Shown here: piece after piece, positions 26,011 through 33,899 of the stretch | Position numbering within the stretch: the stretch's first letter is position 1 | How the letters are laid out: each line of letters opens with the position of its first letter | Assembly (NCBI RefSeq): GCF_900103265.1 | Contig: NZ_FMWX01000006.1 | Coordinates: 124,001-188,000, forward strand | DNA: 64,000 nt | Origin: Sphingomonas sp. NFR15 | Lineage (GTDB): Bacteria; Pseudomonadota; Alphaproteobacteria; Sphingomonadales; Sphingomonadaceae | Reading direction: 5' to 3' | The notes under the pieces: generated by a model | Database searches by the model: none | Told to the model about the DNA's origin: nothing | Seen by the model: the letters and a program-made list of their open reading frames with translations, nothing else | Made by a program: the position numbers and the translations under genes

Positions 26011-26107
26011 CCGGCGCCGACGGCGAAGCCGTCGGCCGGGTTCGGCTTGGCGCCGACCCGCCGGCCGTGCCGGGCGACGCGCGGAGCGCGTCGGCGCGGC
26101 TCGGCCG
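26011..26107. terminator. Cluster of GC hairpins between convergent genes
   Basis: GCCGACGGC-GAA-GCCGTCGGC (26016-26036) and CGACGCGC-GGA-GCGCGTCG (26075-26093) are perfect stem-loops in a 97-bp palindromic region between the second DUF2807 gene and phaB. It may terminate both; no T-tract is seen. Confidence 0.5.
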
Positions 26108-26119
26108 GCCCTGCGCCCG

Positions 26120-26842
26120 TCAGTACATATGTTGTCCGCCGTTGATGCTCAGCGTCGAGCCCGTCACGAAGCCGCCGTCCTCCGAACACAGGAACGCGAC
26201 GCCGCGCGCGATCTCATGCGCCTGCCCCAGGCGGCCGACCGGAATCTTGGCGACGATCTTTTCGAGCACATCGGCCGGAACCGCCGCGACCATGTCGGTG
26301 TCGATATACCCCGGCGCGATCGCGTTGACGGTGACGCCGGCGCGCGCGCCTTCCTGCGCGAGCGCCTTGGTGAAGCCGTGGATGCCCGATTTGGCGGCGG
26401 CGTAATTGACCTGGCCATATTGGCCGGCCTGCCCGTTGATCGAGCCGATGTTGACGATCCGCCCCCATTTGCGCTCGCGCATGCCGGGGAACACCGCCTT
26501 GGCCATGTTGAAGCAGCCGCCGAGATTGGTGTCCATCACCTCTTTCCACATCTCATAGGTCATCTTGAGAATGGTGCCGTCGCGGGTGATGCCGGCGTTG
26601 TTGACGAGAATATCGACCGGCCCGAGTTCTTCGACCACTTTGGCGCAACCGGCGAGGCAGGCCGCGTGATCGGCGACGTCCCATTTGTACGCGGCGATAC
26701 CGGTACGCTCGGTGAACTCCCGCGCGCGCGCGTCGTTGCCCGCATAGGTCGCGGCGACCGTCACCCCCGCTTCCTTGAGTGCGAGACTGATCGCTTCGCC
26801 GATACCGCGCGTTCCACCCGTGACAATTCCTACGCGTGCCAT
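26120..26842 (-). CDS. phaB: Acetoacetyl-CoA reductase (SDR family)
   Basis: A 240-aa NADPH-dependent short-chain dehydrogenase reducing acetoacetyl-CoA to (R)-3-hydroxybutyryl-CoA for polyhydroxybutyrate. Visible are TGGTRGIGEA (cofactor loop, ~8-17), NNAGITRDG, the catalytic Ser in NIGSINGQAGQYGQ with YAAAK (Tyr/Lys), and the C-terminal VTGSTLSINGGQHMY. GQYGQVNYAAAKSGIHGFTK distinguishes PhaB from FabG. No phaA or phaC is adjacent. It starts 30 nt beyond the hemH stop on the same strand. Confidence 0.92.
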   Translation of the reverse strand: MARVGIVTGGTRGIGEAISLALKEAGVTVAATYAGNDARAREFTERTGIAAYKWDVADHAACLAGCAKVVEELGPVDILVNNAGITRDGTILKMTYEMWKEVMDTNLGGCFNMAKAVFPGMRERKWGRIVNIGSINGQAGQYGQVNYAAAKSGIHGFTKALAQEGARAGVTVNAIAPGYIDTDMVAAVPADVLEKIVAKIPVGRLGQAHEIARGVAFLCSEDGGFVTGSTLSINGGQHMY

Positions 26843-26872
26843 GTCTCTCTCCTGCGTTTGGCCGTTTCGACG

Positions 26873-27877
26873 CTAGGCGGCGGGGAGCCACCCTTCAAGT
26901 TCTTGTCTGAGTATTTGCCGCAAAAGCTGCACCCCTGTGGTGCTATCGTTCAGGCAGGGAAGATAGGCGAAGTCCGTGCCCCCCGCCGCCAGAAACGTCT
27001 CGCGTCCGCGAATCGCCAGTTCCTCGAGCGTTTCCAGACAATCCGCCGAGAAGCCCGGCGCGACGATCGCCACCCGCTTCACCCCTTGCGCGGGCAGGGC
27101 GGCCAGCGTGGTGTCGGTCGCGGGTTCGAGCCATTTGGCGGGGCCGAAGCGCGACTGGAAGGTGATGGTGAGCGGTCGGTCGATCGCCTCGGCGAGCAGC
27201 CGCGCGGTCTTCTGGCAATGGCAGTGATAGGGATCGCCGAGCTCCAGCGTGCGCTTGGGCATGCCGTGGAAACTGGCGAGGATCGCATCGGGCGTGAAAT
27301 CGAGCGCGGCGAGCGACGCCTCGACCGATGCTTTCAGCGCGGCGATGTAGCGCGGATCGTCGTGATAGGGCGGCAGCGTGCGCAGCGCCGGCTGCCAGCG
27401 CATCGCCGCGAGCGTGGCGAAGGCGCTGTCATTGGCGGTGGCGGTCGTGGCGGCGCAATATTGCGGATAGAGCGGGGCGATCAGGATGCGCTCGCACCCG
27501 GCCGCCTTCATCGCCGCCAGCCGCTCGGGGATCGCCGGCGTGCCGTAGCGCATCGCCCAATCGACCGTGACGCCGTCACCGAAAGCGCCCTGCAACGCGC
27601 GCGCCTGCGCCGCCGTGATCGCCGCGAGCGGCGAGCCGTCCTCGCGCCAGACCTGGCGATAGGCATGCGCCGACTTCCGGGGGCGGGTGTTGAGGATGAT
27701 GCCGCGCAGGATCGGCTGCCAGAGCAGGGGCGAGATTTCGACGACGCGGCGATCCGACAGGAATTCGCCGAGGTAGCGCTTCACCGCGCGCGGCGAGGCA
27801 TCATCGGGCGTGCCGAGGTTGACGATCAGGACGCCGATGCGCGGCGCCGCGACGGGGGGATGGTTGGCGGGGAGCAT
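26873..27877 (-). CDS. hemH: Ferrochelatase
   Basis: A 334-aa enzyme inserting Fe(II) into protoporphyrin IX, the last step of haem synthesis, at the inner membrane. Landmarks are VLIVNLGTPDDASPRAVKRY, YGTPAIPERL, LYPQYCAATTAT, the catalytic His region ILASFHGMPKRTLELGDPYH and the glutamate region SADCLETLEEL. No C-terminal Fe-S cysteine set is evident. Its ATG overlaps the stop of the upstream oxidoreductase by one base (TGATG), so the two are translationally coupled. Confidence 0.95.
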   Translation of the reverse strand: MLPANHPPVAAPRIGVLIVNLGTPDDASPRAVKRYLGEFLSDRRVVEISPLLWQPILRGIILNTRPRKSAHAYRQVWREDGSPLAAITAAQARALQGAFGDGVTVDWAMRYGTPAIPERLAAMKAAGCERILIAPLYPQYCAATTATANDSAFATLAAMRWQPALRTLPPYHDDPRYIAALKASVEASLAALDFTPDAILASFHGMPKRTLELGDPYHCHCQKTARLLAEAIDRPLTITFQSRFGPAKWLEPATDTTLAALPAQGVKRVAIVAPGFSADCLETLEELAIRGRETFLAAGGTDFAYLPCLNDSTTGVQLLRQILRQELEGWLPAA

Positions 27878-30153
27878 CAGGAGTTTCCTACGGTGAGCGG
27901 CAACGAACGCAGGCGGTAGCCGGTCGATGTCTGCAAGGCGTTGGCGATCGCGGGCGCGACCGCGGGCACGGCGAGTTCGCTCACCCCACCGGGATCGGCC
28001 TCGCTCGAAATCAGTTCGACGGTGATGTCGGGCGTGTCGGCGAGGCGCGGCAGGCCGAGGTCGCGCAAGGTGCGCACGTCGGCGCGATTCTCGCTGAACC
28101 CGGTCGCGCCGCCGATCGCCGCCGCCATGCCGAAGATCAGCCCGCCCTCGATCTGCTGGCGGACGAGATCGGGGTTGATCTGCCGCCCGCAATCGACCGC
28201 CGCGACGATGCGATCGACCGCGACCGTCCGGTCGTCGTCGATATGCGCCTCGGCCAGCACCGCGATGTGGCTGCCGCGAAAGCTGTGGCAGGCGATGCCT
28301 TGCCCGCTGCCCGGCACGCCGCCTTCCCATCCGCCGAGCGCGGCGGCGGTCGACAGGCAGCGCGCCAGCCGCGCATCGCCGCCGAGCATGGCGATGCGGA
28401 ACGACAGCGCCTCGGTGCCCGCGACATGCGCCAGCTCGTCGATGAAACATTCGGTGAAGAAGGCGGTGTAGCTGTGCGCGCCCGAGCGCCAATGGCCGGT
28501 CGGCACGCCGATGTCGGCGGGGTGATGGTCGATCGCATAGGCGGGGATTCGGTAGAACGGGCGCGCGCCGGCGACCGCGTAGCGATCGCCCGTGGCGGGC
28601 AGCGCGAGCGCCGCGCGCGCGGCCGCATCGGTGTCGAGCAGCCGCGCGGCGAGCTCGCGGCCGGTGGCGGGCGCGGCGATCCGCGCCTGCCAACCTAGAA
28701 TCTGGCCGTTGGCGCCGAGCCGCGCCGCCATGCGCGCAAGCGCGGGCGGGCGATAGCGATCGTGCTGGAGATCCTCGCGGCGCGACCAGGTGAGCTGCAC
28801 CGGGCGCTTGAGCACGCGCGCGAGCACCGCCGCCTGCTGCGCCGCGCGGTGATCGAGATTGGCGCCGAACGATCCGCCGATCAGCATCGGATAGACGGTC
28901 ACGGCGGCTTCGGCGATGCCGAGCGCGGCGGCGGCGGCGGCGCGGGCGAGACCGGGCGCCTGCGTGGGCAGCCACAGTTCGAGCCGCCCGTCCTCGAGCC
29001 GCGCGGTCGCGGTCATCGTCTCGATCGCGGCGTGGACGGCGAGCCCGGCGCGATATTCGGCGGTGACGAGCCGCGCGCCCTTGAACACCGGCGCGAGATC
29101 GCCCTGCGCCCAGATCCGCGTGCCGTCGCCGGCGAGCGCGGCATCGAGCGCGGCGTCGATGCTGTCGCTGTTGATCGGCGTGCCGCGAATCGTGAATCGC
29201 GGCGCGAGCGCATCGAGCGCGCGGTCCGCCGCCCAGCCGTTGCTCGCCACCGCCGCCACCCAGCCATCGTTGGTGACGACCGAGAGCATGCCGCGCACCT
29301 TCGCGGCGGCGGCGCGATCGACCGAGAGCAAGCGGGCGTCGCCGAGCGGCGCCTGGCGGATCGCGGCGAACACCATGTCGGGCAGGCGGATATCGCCCGC
29401 GAAATTGGCGGAGCCGTCGATCTTGGCGGGGGCGTCGAGCCGGGGCAGCGACTGGCCGGTCAGCCGGTTGGTGTCATCGGCGCGCAGCGGCAGCGGATCG
29501 GGCAGCGTGCCGCCGGGGGCGGCCGCGGCGAGCTCCGCGAAGCGCAGCCGCCGCTTGCCGTGCGTCACGAAGCCCGCCTCGGTCGCGCACGCCCGCCAAT
29601 CGACGCCCCACCGCTTCGCCGCCGCCTGGCACAGCAGCACGCGCGCCGCCGCGCCCGCCGCGCGTAGCGGCGCTTCGAACATGCGCACCGAGGTCGATCC
29701 GGCGGTGAGCAGCAGCGCGCCGCGCCGGGCATGGGCTTCGCGCAGCGGCGGCGGCACCGCATCGAACACGCCCGTGAACAACGTGTCGGCGGCGCGCGGA
29801 TTGGCATAGAGCGGGTTGAGCAGGGCGGGTTGCACCGCGACGGTGCGCCAGTCCGCGCCGAGTTCGTCGGCGAGGATCTGCGGGAGCGCGGTATAGACGC
29901 CCTGGCCATGTTCGGCCTGCGGCACCGCGACGGTGACGGTGCCGTCCTCGCCGATCTTGAGCCAGGCGTTGAAGAGCGTCTCCCCCTTCGCGAGCGGCAG
30001 GTTGGGCGCATAGCCGCGCGGCCACAGCGCCCAGGCGACGAGCAGCCCGACGCCGGCGCCACCGCCGACCAACAGCCCGCGCCGGCTGACGTTGCTTCCC
30101 TCTCCGCGTGCGGCCATCGCGCTGCTGTACCCGGCGAATGGTGGCGTCACCAT
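27877..30153 (-). CDS. Molybdenum-hydroxylase large subunit (IorB / isoquinoline 1-oxidoreductase beta type)
   Basis: A 758-aa exported protein of the xanthine oxidase superfamily. It carries a twin-arginine signal (SRRGLLVGGGAGVGLLVAW), then molybdopterin-domain landmarks VPQAEHGQGVYTALPQILAD, PMLIGGSFGANLDHRAAQQA, VDCGRQINPDLVRQQIEGGL and the C-terminal GGVSELAVPAVAPAIANAL, where the Glu is the likely catalytic base. It should oxidise aldehydes or N-heterocycles in the periplasm. The usual [2Fe-2S] small subunit is not adjacent. ATG 30153 has GAGGAAA upstream; ATG 30117 does not. It is coupled to hemH. Confidence 0.88.
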   Translation of the reverse strand: MVTPPFAGYSSAMAARGEGSNVSRRGLLVGGGAGVGLLVAWALWPRGYAPNLPLAKGETLFNAWLKIGEDGTVTVAVPQAEHGQGVYTALPQILADELGADWRTVAVQPALLNPLYANPRAADTLFTGVFDAVPPPLREAHARRGALLLTAGSTSVRMFEAPLRAAGAAARVLLCQAAAKRWGVDWRACATEAGFVTHGKRRLRFAELAAAAPGGTLPDPLPLRADDTNRLTGQSLPRLDAPAKIDGSANFAGDIRLPDMVFAAIRQAPLGDARLLSVDRAAAAKVRGMLSVVTNDGWVAAVASNGWAADRALDALAPRFTIRGTPINSDSIDAALDAALAGDGTRIWAQGDLAPVFKGARLVTAEYRAGLAVHAAIETMTATARLEDGRLELWLPTQAPGLARAAAAAALGIAEAAVTVYPMLIGGSFGANLDHRAAQQAAVLARVLKRPVQLTWSRREDLQHDRYRPPALARMAARLGANGQILGWQARIAAPATGRELAARLLDTDAAARAALALPATGDRYAVAGARPFYRIPAYAIDHHPADIGVPTGHWRSGAHSYTAFFTECFIDELAHVAGTEALSFRIAMLGGDARLARCLSTAAALGGWEGGVPGSGQGIACHSFRGSHIAVLAEAHIDDDRTVAVDRIVAAVDCGRQINPDLVRQQIEGGLIFGMAAAIGGATGFSENRADVRTLRDLGLPRLADTPDITVELISSEADPGGVSELAVPAVAPAIANALQTSTGYRLRSLPLTVGNS

Positions 30154-30321
30154 AGCTTTCCTCGCAAAGCCCCGTTCGGTTCGAGCAGCTTCGAGCGAAG
30201 CCGAGAAGCGGCCGCCGAGAACCGGGTGGCGAGGGGCGCCTTCTCGACTGCGATCTCGGCTGCGCTCGATCTCCGCTCGAAGCGAACGGAGTGGGTGGGC
30301 GAACGGAGTGGGGCGGGTGAC

Positions 30322-30363
30322 GGTAGGCGGTAGGCGGTGGGCGGTGGGCGGCAGTCGGTGGCC
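30322..30363. repeat. 7-bp tandem repeat upstream of lgt
   Basis: Six consecutive 7-mers, GGTAGGC twice, GGTGGGC twice, then two degenerate units. They sit in a 273-bp gap that also holds a duplicated GCGAACGGAGTGGG (around 30287 and 30301) and inverted cttcgagcg/cgctcgaag-type arms near 30187 and 30275. Confidence 0.7.
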
Positions 30364-30426
30364 GCCGCTTCCGCACTTGGCCGTGGCCGCACCGGGGACT
30401 ATGGAAGCGCACGAACGTTCGAGGAC

Positions 30427-31317
30427 ATGCGCTTGACCCTGATTGCCGCCGCCGCCGCGCTCGCGACGCCCACCCAGACGCATTTGCGGTTCGAGCAACT
30501 GCACCTCAACCCGGTCGCGCTCAGCCTCGGCTTCTTCGACATCAAATGGTATTCGATCGCCTATATCACCGGCATCCTGATCGGCTGGTGGTATCTGCTC
30601 AAGCTGATCGCGCAGCCGGGATCGCCGATGGCGCGGCGGCATGCCGACGATCTGGTGTTCTACGCGACGCTCGGCATCATCCTCGGCGGGCGACTCGGCT
30701 ATGCCGTGTTCTACGCGCCCGAGATGTTCCTCCACCCGCTCAACATCCTGCGGCTGTGGGACGGCGGCATGTCGTTCCACGGCGGGATGATCGGCACCTC
30801 GCTCGGCATCATCCTGTTCGCGCGCAACCACAAGCTCGATTGGCTGCGGGTGCATGACTATCTCGCGTGCTGCGTCCCGTTCGGACTGTTCTTCGGCCGG
30901 ATCGCCAATTTCGTGAACGGCGAATTGTGGGGCAAGCCGAGCGACGTGCCCTGGGCGATCATCTTCTCGCGCGGCGGCGGCGAGATTCCGCGCCATCCGA
31001 GCCAGCTGTACGAGGCGGGGCTGGAGGGGATCGCCCTGTTCGCGGTGCTGTGGTTCTTCTTCTGGCGGACCAAGGCGCGCTACGAACCGGGCAAGCTCGT
31101 CGGCATCTTCCTGATCGGCTATGGCCTCGCGCGCTTCACGGTCGAATTCTTCCGCGAGCCCGATGCGCAGTTCGCCGGCACCTTCTTCGCGACCACGATC
31201 CACATGGGGCAGGTGCTGACGCTGCCGATGATCCTGGCCGGCGCGTATCTGGTCGCCACCGCCAAGGGCCGCCGCACCCGCGTCGAGCCGATCGCGGGCG
31301 GGGAGAGCGTGGCTTGA
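30427..31317 (+). CDS. lgt: Prolipoprotein diacylglyceryl transferase
   Basis: A 296-aa inner-membrane enzyme that attaches diacylglycerol to the lipobox cysteine of prelipoproteins. About seven transmembrane helices are apparent. Conserved segments are [28 protein letters not shown], the HGG motif in [25 protein letters not shown] (signature with essential Arg) and [13 protein letters not shown]. It heads the lgt - methyltransferase - GNAT - pgeF cluster. Its substrates include the lipoproteins encoded at 8680, 24476 and 49172. Confidence 0.95.
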   Translation: MRLTLIAAAAALATPTQTHLRFEQLHLNPVALSLGFFDIKWYSIAYITGILIGWWYLLKLIAQPGSPMARRHADDLVFYATLGIILGGRLGYAVFYAPEMFLHPLNILRLWDGGMSFHGGMIGTSLGIILFARNHKLDWLRVHDYLACCVPFGLFFGRIANFVNGELWGKPSDVPWAIIFSRGGGEIPRHPSQLYEAGLEGIALFAVLWFFFWRTKARYEPGKLVGIFLIGYGLARFTVEFFREPDAQFAGTFFATTIHMGQVLTLPMILAGAYLVATAKGRRTRVEPIAGGESVA

Positions 31318-31330
31318 TGCATACGATATT

Positions 31331-31434
31331 CCCCTTCCGCTTGCGGGAGGGGTTAGGGGAGGGCGTGTCCACACATGCCCGGCCCGCGTTTTGACCGCCC
31401 CTCCCCCGACCCCTCCCGCAAGCGGGCGGGGAGA
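31331..31434. repeat. Inverted repeat, family C, between lgt and the methyltransferase
   Basis: CCCCTTCCGCTTGCGGGAGG... and its inverted partner ...CCCTCCCGCAAGCGGGCGGG are separated by ~30 bp. The right arm is inside the open frame of the next gene. A related element is at 60614-60669. Confidence 0.7.
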
Positions 31435-32473
31435 AGAAGCATCGCTCGCCGATCGGCTGGCGCGCGCGATCACGCTCGCCGGGCCGATCCCGATCGCGCA
31501 GTTCATGGCCGCCGCCAACGCGCATTATTATGCGACGCGTGATCCGCTGGGGGCGGGCGGCGATTTCACCACCGCGCCCGAGATCAGCCAGATGTTCGGC
31601 GAGCTGCTCGGGCTGTGCGCGGCCGATCTGTGGGACCGCGCCGGGCGACCCCATGCGGCGTGGGTCGAGTGCGGCCCCGGACGCGGCACGCTCACCGCCG
31701 ATGCGCTGCGCGCCGCCGCCAAGGCGGGGTTCGCGCCGCCGGTCCATTTCGTCGAAACCAGCCCGGTGCTGCGCGCCGAACAGGCCAGGCGCGTCGAGGG
31801 CGCGACGTGGCACGACGACGTGACGACGCTGCCCGACGGCGCGCCGCTGATCGTCGTCGCCAACGAATTCTTCGACGCGCTGCCGATCCGCCAGCTCGTG
31901 CGCGCGGCGGACGGCTGGGCGGAGCGGTTCGTCGCGTGCCAGGACACGCTGTTCCTGCCGGTCGCGGGCAAGCCGGTGCCCGCCGAGATCATCCCCGCCG
32001 CGTTGCGTGATGCCGCGCCGGGATCGATCATCGAGACCTCGCCGGCGAGCGTCGCGATCTTCCGCGCGCTCGCACGCCGGATCGCGCAGCAGGGCGGCGC
32101 GATGCTGACGGTCGATTATGGCTATGAAGGCCCCGCGATCGGCGACACCTTGCAGGCGGTGCGCGGCCACGCCTACGCCAATCCGTTCGAATCGCCGGGA
32201 GAGAATGACCTGACCGCGCATGTCGATTTCGCCACGCTCGCCGCCGCCGCGATGAAGGAAGGCGCGCGGCCGTCGCCGGTCGTCACGCAGGGCGCGTTTC
32301 TGCGCGCGCTCGGCATCGACGCGCGCGCCGCCGCGCTCGCCAAGGGCGCCCCGGCGCGGGCGCGCGGCATCGTCGCCGACCGCGACCGGCTGACGATCGA
32401 GATGGGGACGCTGTTCAAGGCGCTTGCCGTGACCGCGCCGGGCTGGCCGTTGCCGGCGGGGTTTGCTTCGTGA
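31391..32473 (+). CDS. MidA/NDUFAF7-like class I SAM-dependent methyltransferase
   Basis: A protein of up to 360 aa of the DUF185 family. IAQFMAAANAHYYATRDPLG, GDFTTAPEISQMFGELLGLC, the SAM-binding WVECGPGRGTLTADAL, NEFFDALPIRQL and MLTVDYGYEG are all family landmarks. NDUFAF7/MidA methylates an arginine of a complex I subunit; a similar role is plausible here but untested. The start is uncertain: the only in-frame initiator before the conserved region is TTG 31391, inside a palindromic repeat, giving the odd N-terminus MTAPPPTPPASGRGEE. The stop overlaps the next start (GTGA). Confidence 0.88.
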   Translation: MTAPPPTPPASGRGEEASLADRLARAITLAGPIPIAQFMAAANAHYYATRDPLGAGGDFTTAPEISQMFGELLGLCAADLWDRAGRPHAAWVECGPGRGTLTADALRAAAKAGFAPPVHFVETSPVLRAEQARRVEGATWHDDVTTLPDGAPLIVVANEFFDALPIRQLVRAADGWAERFVACQDTLFLPVAGKPVPAEIIPAALRDAAPGSIIETSPASVAIFRALARRIAQQGGAMLTVDYGYEGPAIGDTLQAVRGHAYANPFESPGENDLTAHVDFATLAAAAMKEGARPSPVVTQGAFLRALGIDARAAALAKGAPARARGIVADRDRLTIEMGTLFKALAVTAPGWPLPAGFAS

Positions 32474-32979
32474 TCGTCTATCGCGACGCGCGCGCCGCCG
32501 ATGCGCTGCCGCTGTCGGCGATGGCGCGCCAATCGTTTATCGAGACGTTCGGCACGCTCTACAGCGAGTCCGATCTTGCCACCTTCCTCGACGATGCCTT
32601 TGGCGTGAACGGGCTGGCAGCGCAGTTGTCGGACCCCGATTTCACCGTGCGGCTGGCGATCGACTCGGGGGCGATCATCGGCTTCGCCAAGATGGGACCG
32701 GTCACGTTCCCCGGCGAGTGGCGGCCCGACGCGATCGAACTCTATCAATTTTACGTGCTCGGCCCGTGGCAGGGGCGCGGCGTCGCGCAGGAGATGATGG
32801 ACTGGGCGATCCGCCACGCGCGCGAGCACGGCGCGCGCGAGATCATCCTCAGCGTCTATGTCGACAACCATCGCGCGCGGCGGTTCTACGAACGGCGCGG
32901 TTTCGAGGAGATCGGCGCCTATGCGTTCCGGGTCGGCGAAACGATTGACGACGACCGGCTGCTGCGGTTGGTGATATGA
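32470..32979 (+). CDS. GNAT-family N-acetyltransferase
   Basis: A 169-aa acetyltransferase. It shows RLAIDSGAIIGFAKMGPV, the acetyl-CoA loop WQGRGVAQEMMDWAI, and the C-terminal VDNHRARRFYERRGFEEIGA typical of GNATs. It starts at a GTG overlapping the methyltransferase stop by 4 nt, and its own stop overlaps pgeF (ATGA). It is therefore inside a coupled cluster, but the substrate is not indicated. Confidence 0.88.
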   Translation: MIVYRDARAADALPLSAMARQSFIETFGTLYSESDLATFLDDAFGVNGLAAQLSDPDFTVRLAIDSGAIIGFAKMGPVTFPGEWRPDAIELYQFYVLGPWQGRGVAQEMMDWAIRHAREHGAREIILSVYVDNHRARRFYERRGFEEIGAYAFRVGETIDDDRLLRLVI

Positions 32980-33737
32980 GCGTCGAGGTGAACCGCGCGG
33001 CCGCGCTGGACGGCGTCGCGCACGGCTTCCTCGGCCGTCGCGGCGGGGTGTCGCGCGGCGTATATGCGGGGCTGAACGTCGGCGTCGGTTCGGATGACGA
33101 TCCCGACGCGATCACCGAGAACCGCCGCCGCGCCACCGAGGCGGTGTTGCCGGGCGCGAGCCTGGTCACGCTGTTCCAGGTCCATTCGTCGGACGCGGTG
33201 ACGGTGCTCGCGGCGTTCGAGCAATTCGGGCGCCCGCGCGCCGACGCGCTCGTCACCGATCGGCCCGGCCTCGCGCTCGGCATCCTCACCGCCGATTGCG
33301 CGCCGGTGCTGTTCGCTGACATGGCCGCCGGCGTGGTCGGCGCGGCGCATGCGGGGTGGAAGGGGGCGCTCGGCGGCGTCACCACCTCCGCCGTGCTCGC
33401 GATGGAGGCGCTGGGCGCGCGCCGCGAGCGGATCGTCGCGGCGATCGGCCCGTGCATCGCGCGCGCCAGCTATGAGGTCGATGATGCGTTCCTGCGGACG
33501 TTCGACGCCGCCGATCCGGCCAACGCGCGCTTCTTCACGAGCGGGCGCGCGGGGCACCACCAGTTCGACCTCCAGGCGTATGTCGCGCATCGGCTCGCCG
33601 ACGTGGGCGTGGGGCGGATCGAGACGCTCGGGCTCGACACCTATGCCGATGAGGACCGCTTCTTCAGCTTCCGCCGCGCGACGCATCGCGGCGAGCCGGG
33701 CTATGGGCGGCAGATTTCGATCATCGGGCTGAGCTGA
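32976..33737 (+). CDS. pgeF: Peptidoglycan editing factor PgeF (YfiH / laccase-domain)
   Basis: A 253-aa protein of the multicopper-polyphenol-oxidase-like (DUF152) family. Metal-site residues are present in LFQVHSSDAVTV (His), LTADCAPVLFAD (Cys) and AAHAGWKGALGG (His); other landmarks are AIGPCIARASYEV and EDRFFSFRRATHRGEPGYGR. E. coli PgeF corrects muropeptides in which L-Ser replaces L-Ala. It starts on the ATGA shared with the GNAT stop and closes the lgt cluster. Confidence 0.92.
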   Translation: MSVEVNRAAALDGVAHGFLGRRGGVSRGVYAGLNVGVGSDDDPDAITENRRRATEAVLPGASLVTLFQVHSSDAVTVLAAFEQFGRPRADALVTDRPGLALGILTADCAPVLFADMAAGVVGAAHAGWKGALGGVTTSAVLAMEALGARRERIVAAIGPCIARASYEVDDAFLRTFDAADPANARFFTSGRAGHHQFDLQAYVAHRLADVGVGRIETLGLDTYADEDRFFSFRRATHRGEPGYGRQISIIGLS

Positions 33738-33738
33738 A

Positions 33739-33822
33739 CGTCGCCCCGGCGGAGGCCGCCGGGGCGTTTGGCGTGATCGGGTCGAACACGACGGAGCGGC
33801 CCCGGCCTTCGCCGGGGCGACG
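33739..33822. repeat. Paired inverted intergenic repeat (family A)
   Basis: CGTCGCCCCGGCGGAGGCCG... and its inverted partner ...GGCCTTCGCCGGGGCGACG flank ~35 bp directly after pgeF. It matches the element at 10084-10177. Confidence 0.7.
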
Positions 33823-33899
33823 AACGGGTGCTGCCTTTTGTCCGCGAGATCGTTACATCTGTGACAGGCCCGCTTCAGCCGGGTGCGCAGGAGACCAAG

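Noticed and set aside
30322..30363. Regular 7-bp repeats considered as a CRISPR array
   Set aside because: Units are far too short, contiguous without spacers, and no cas gene is present.
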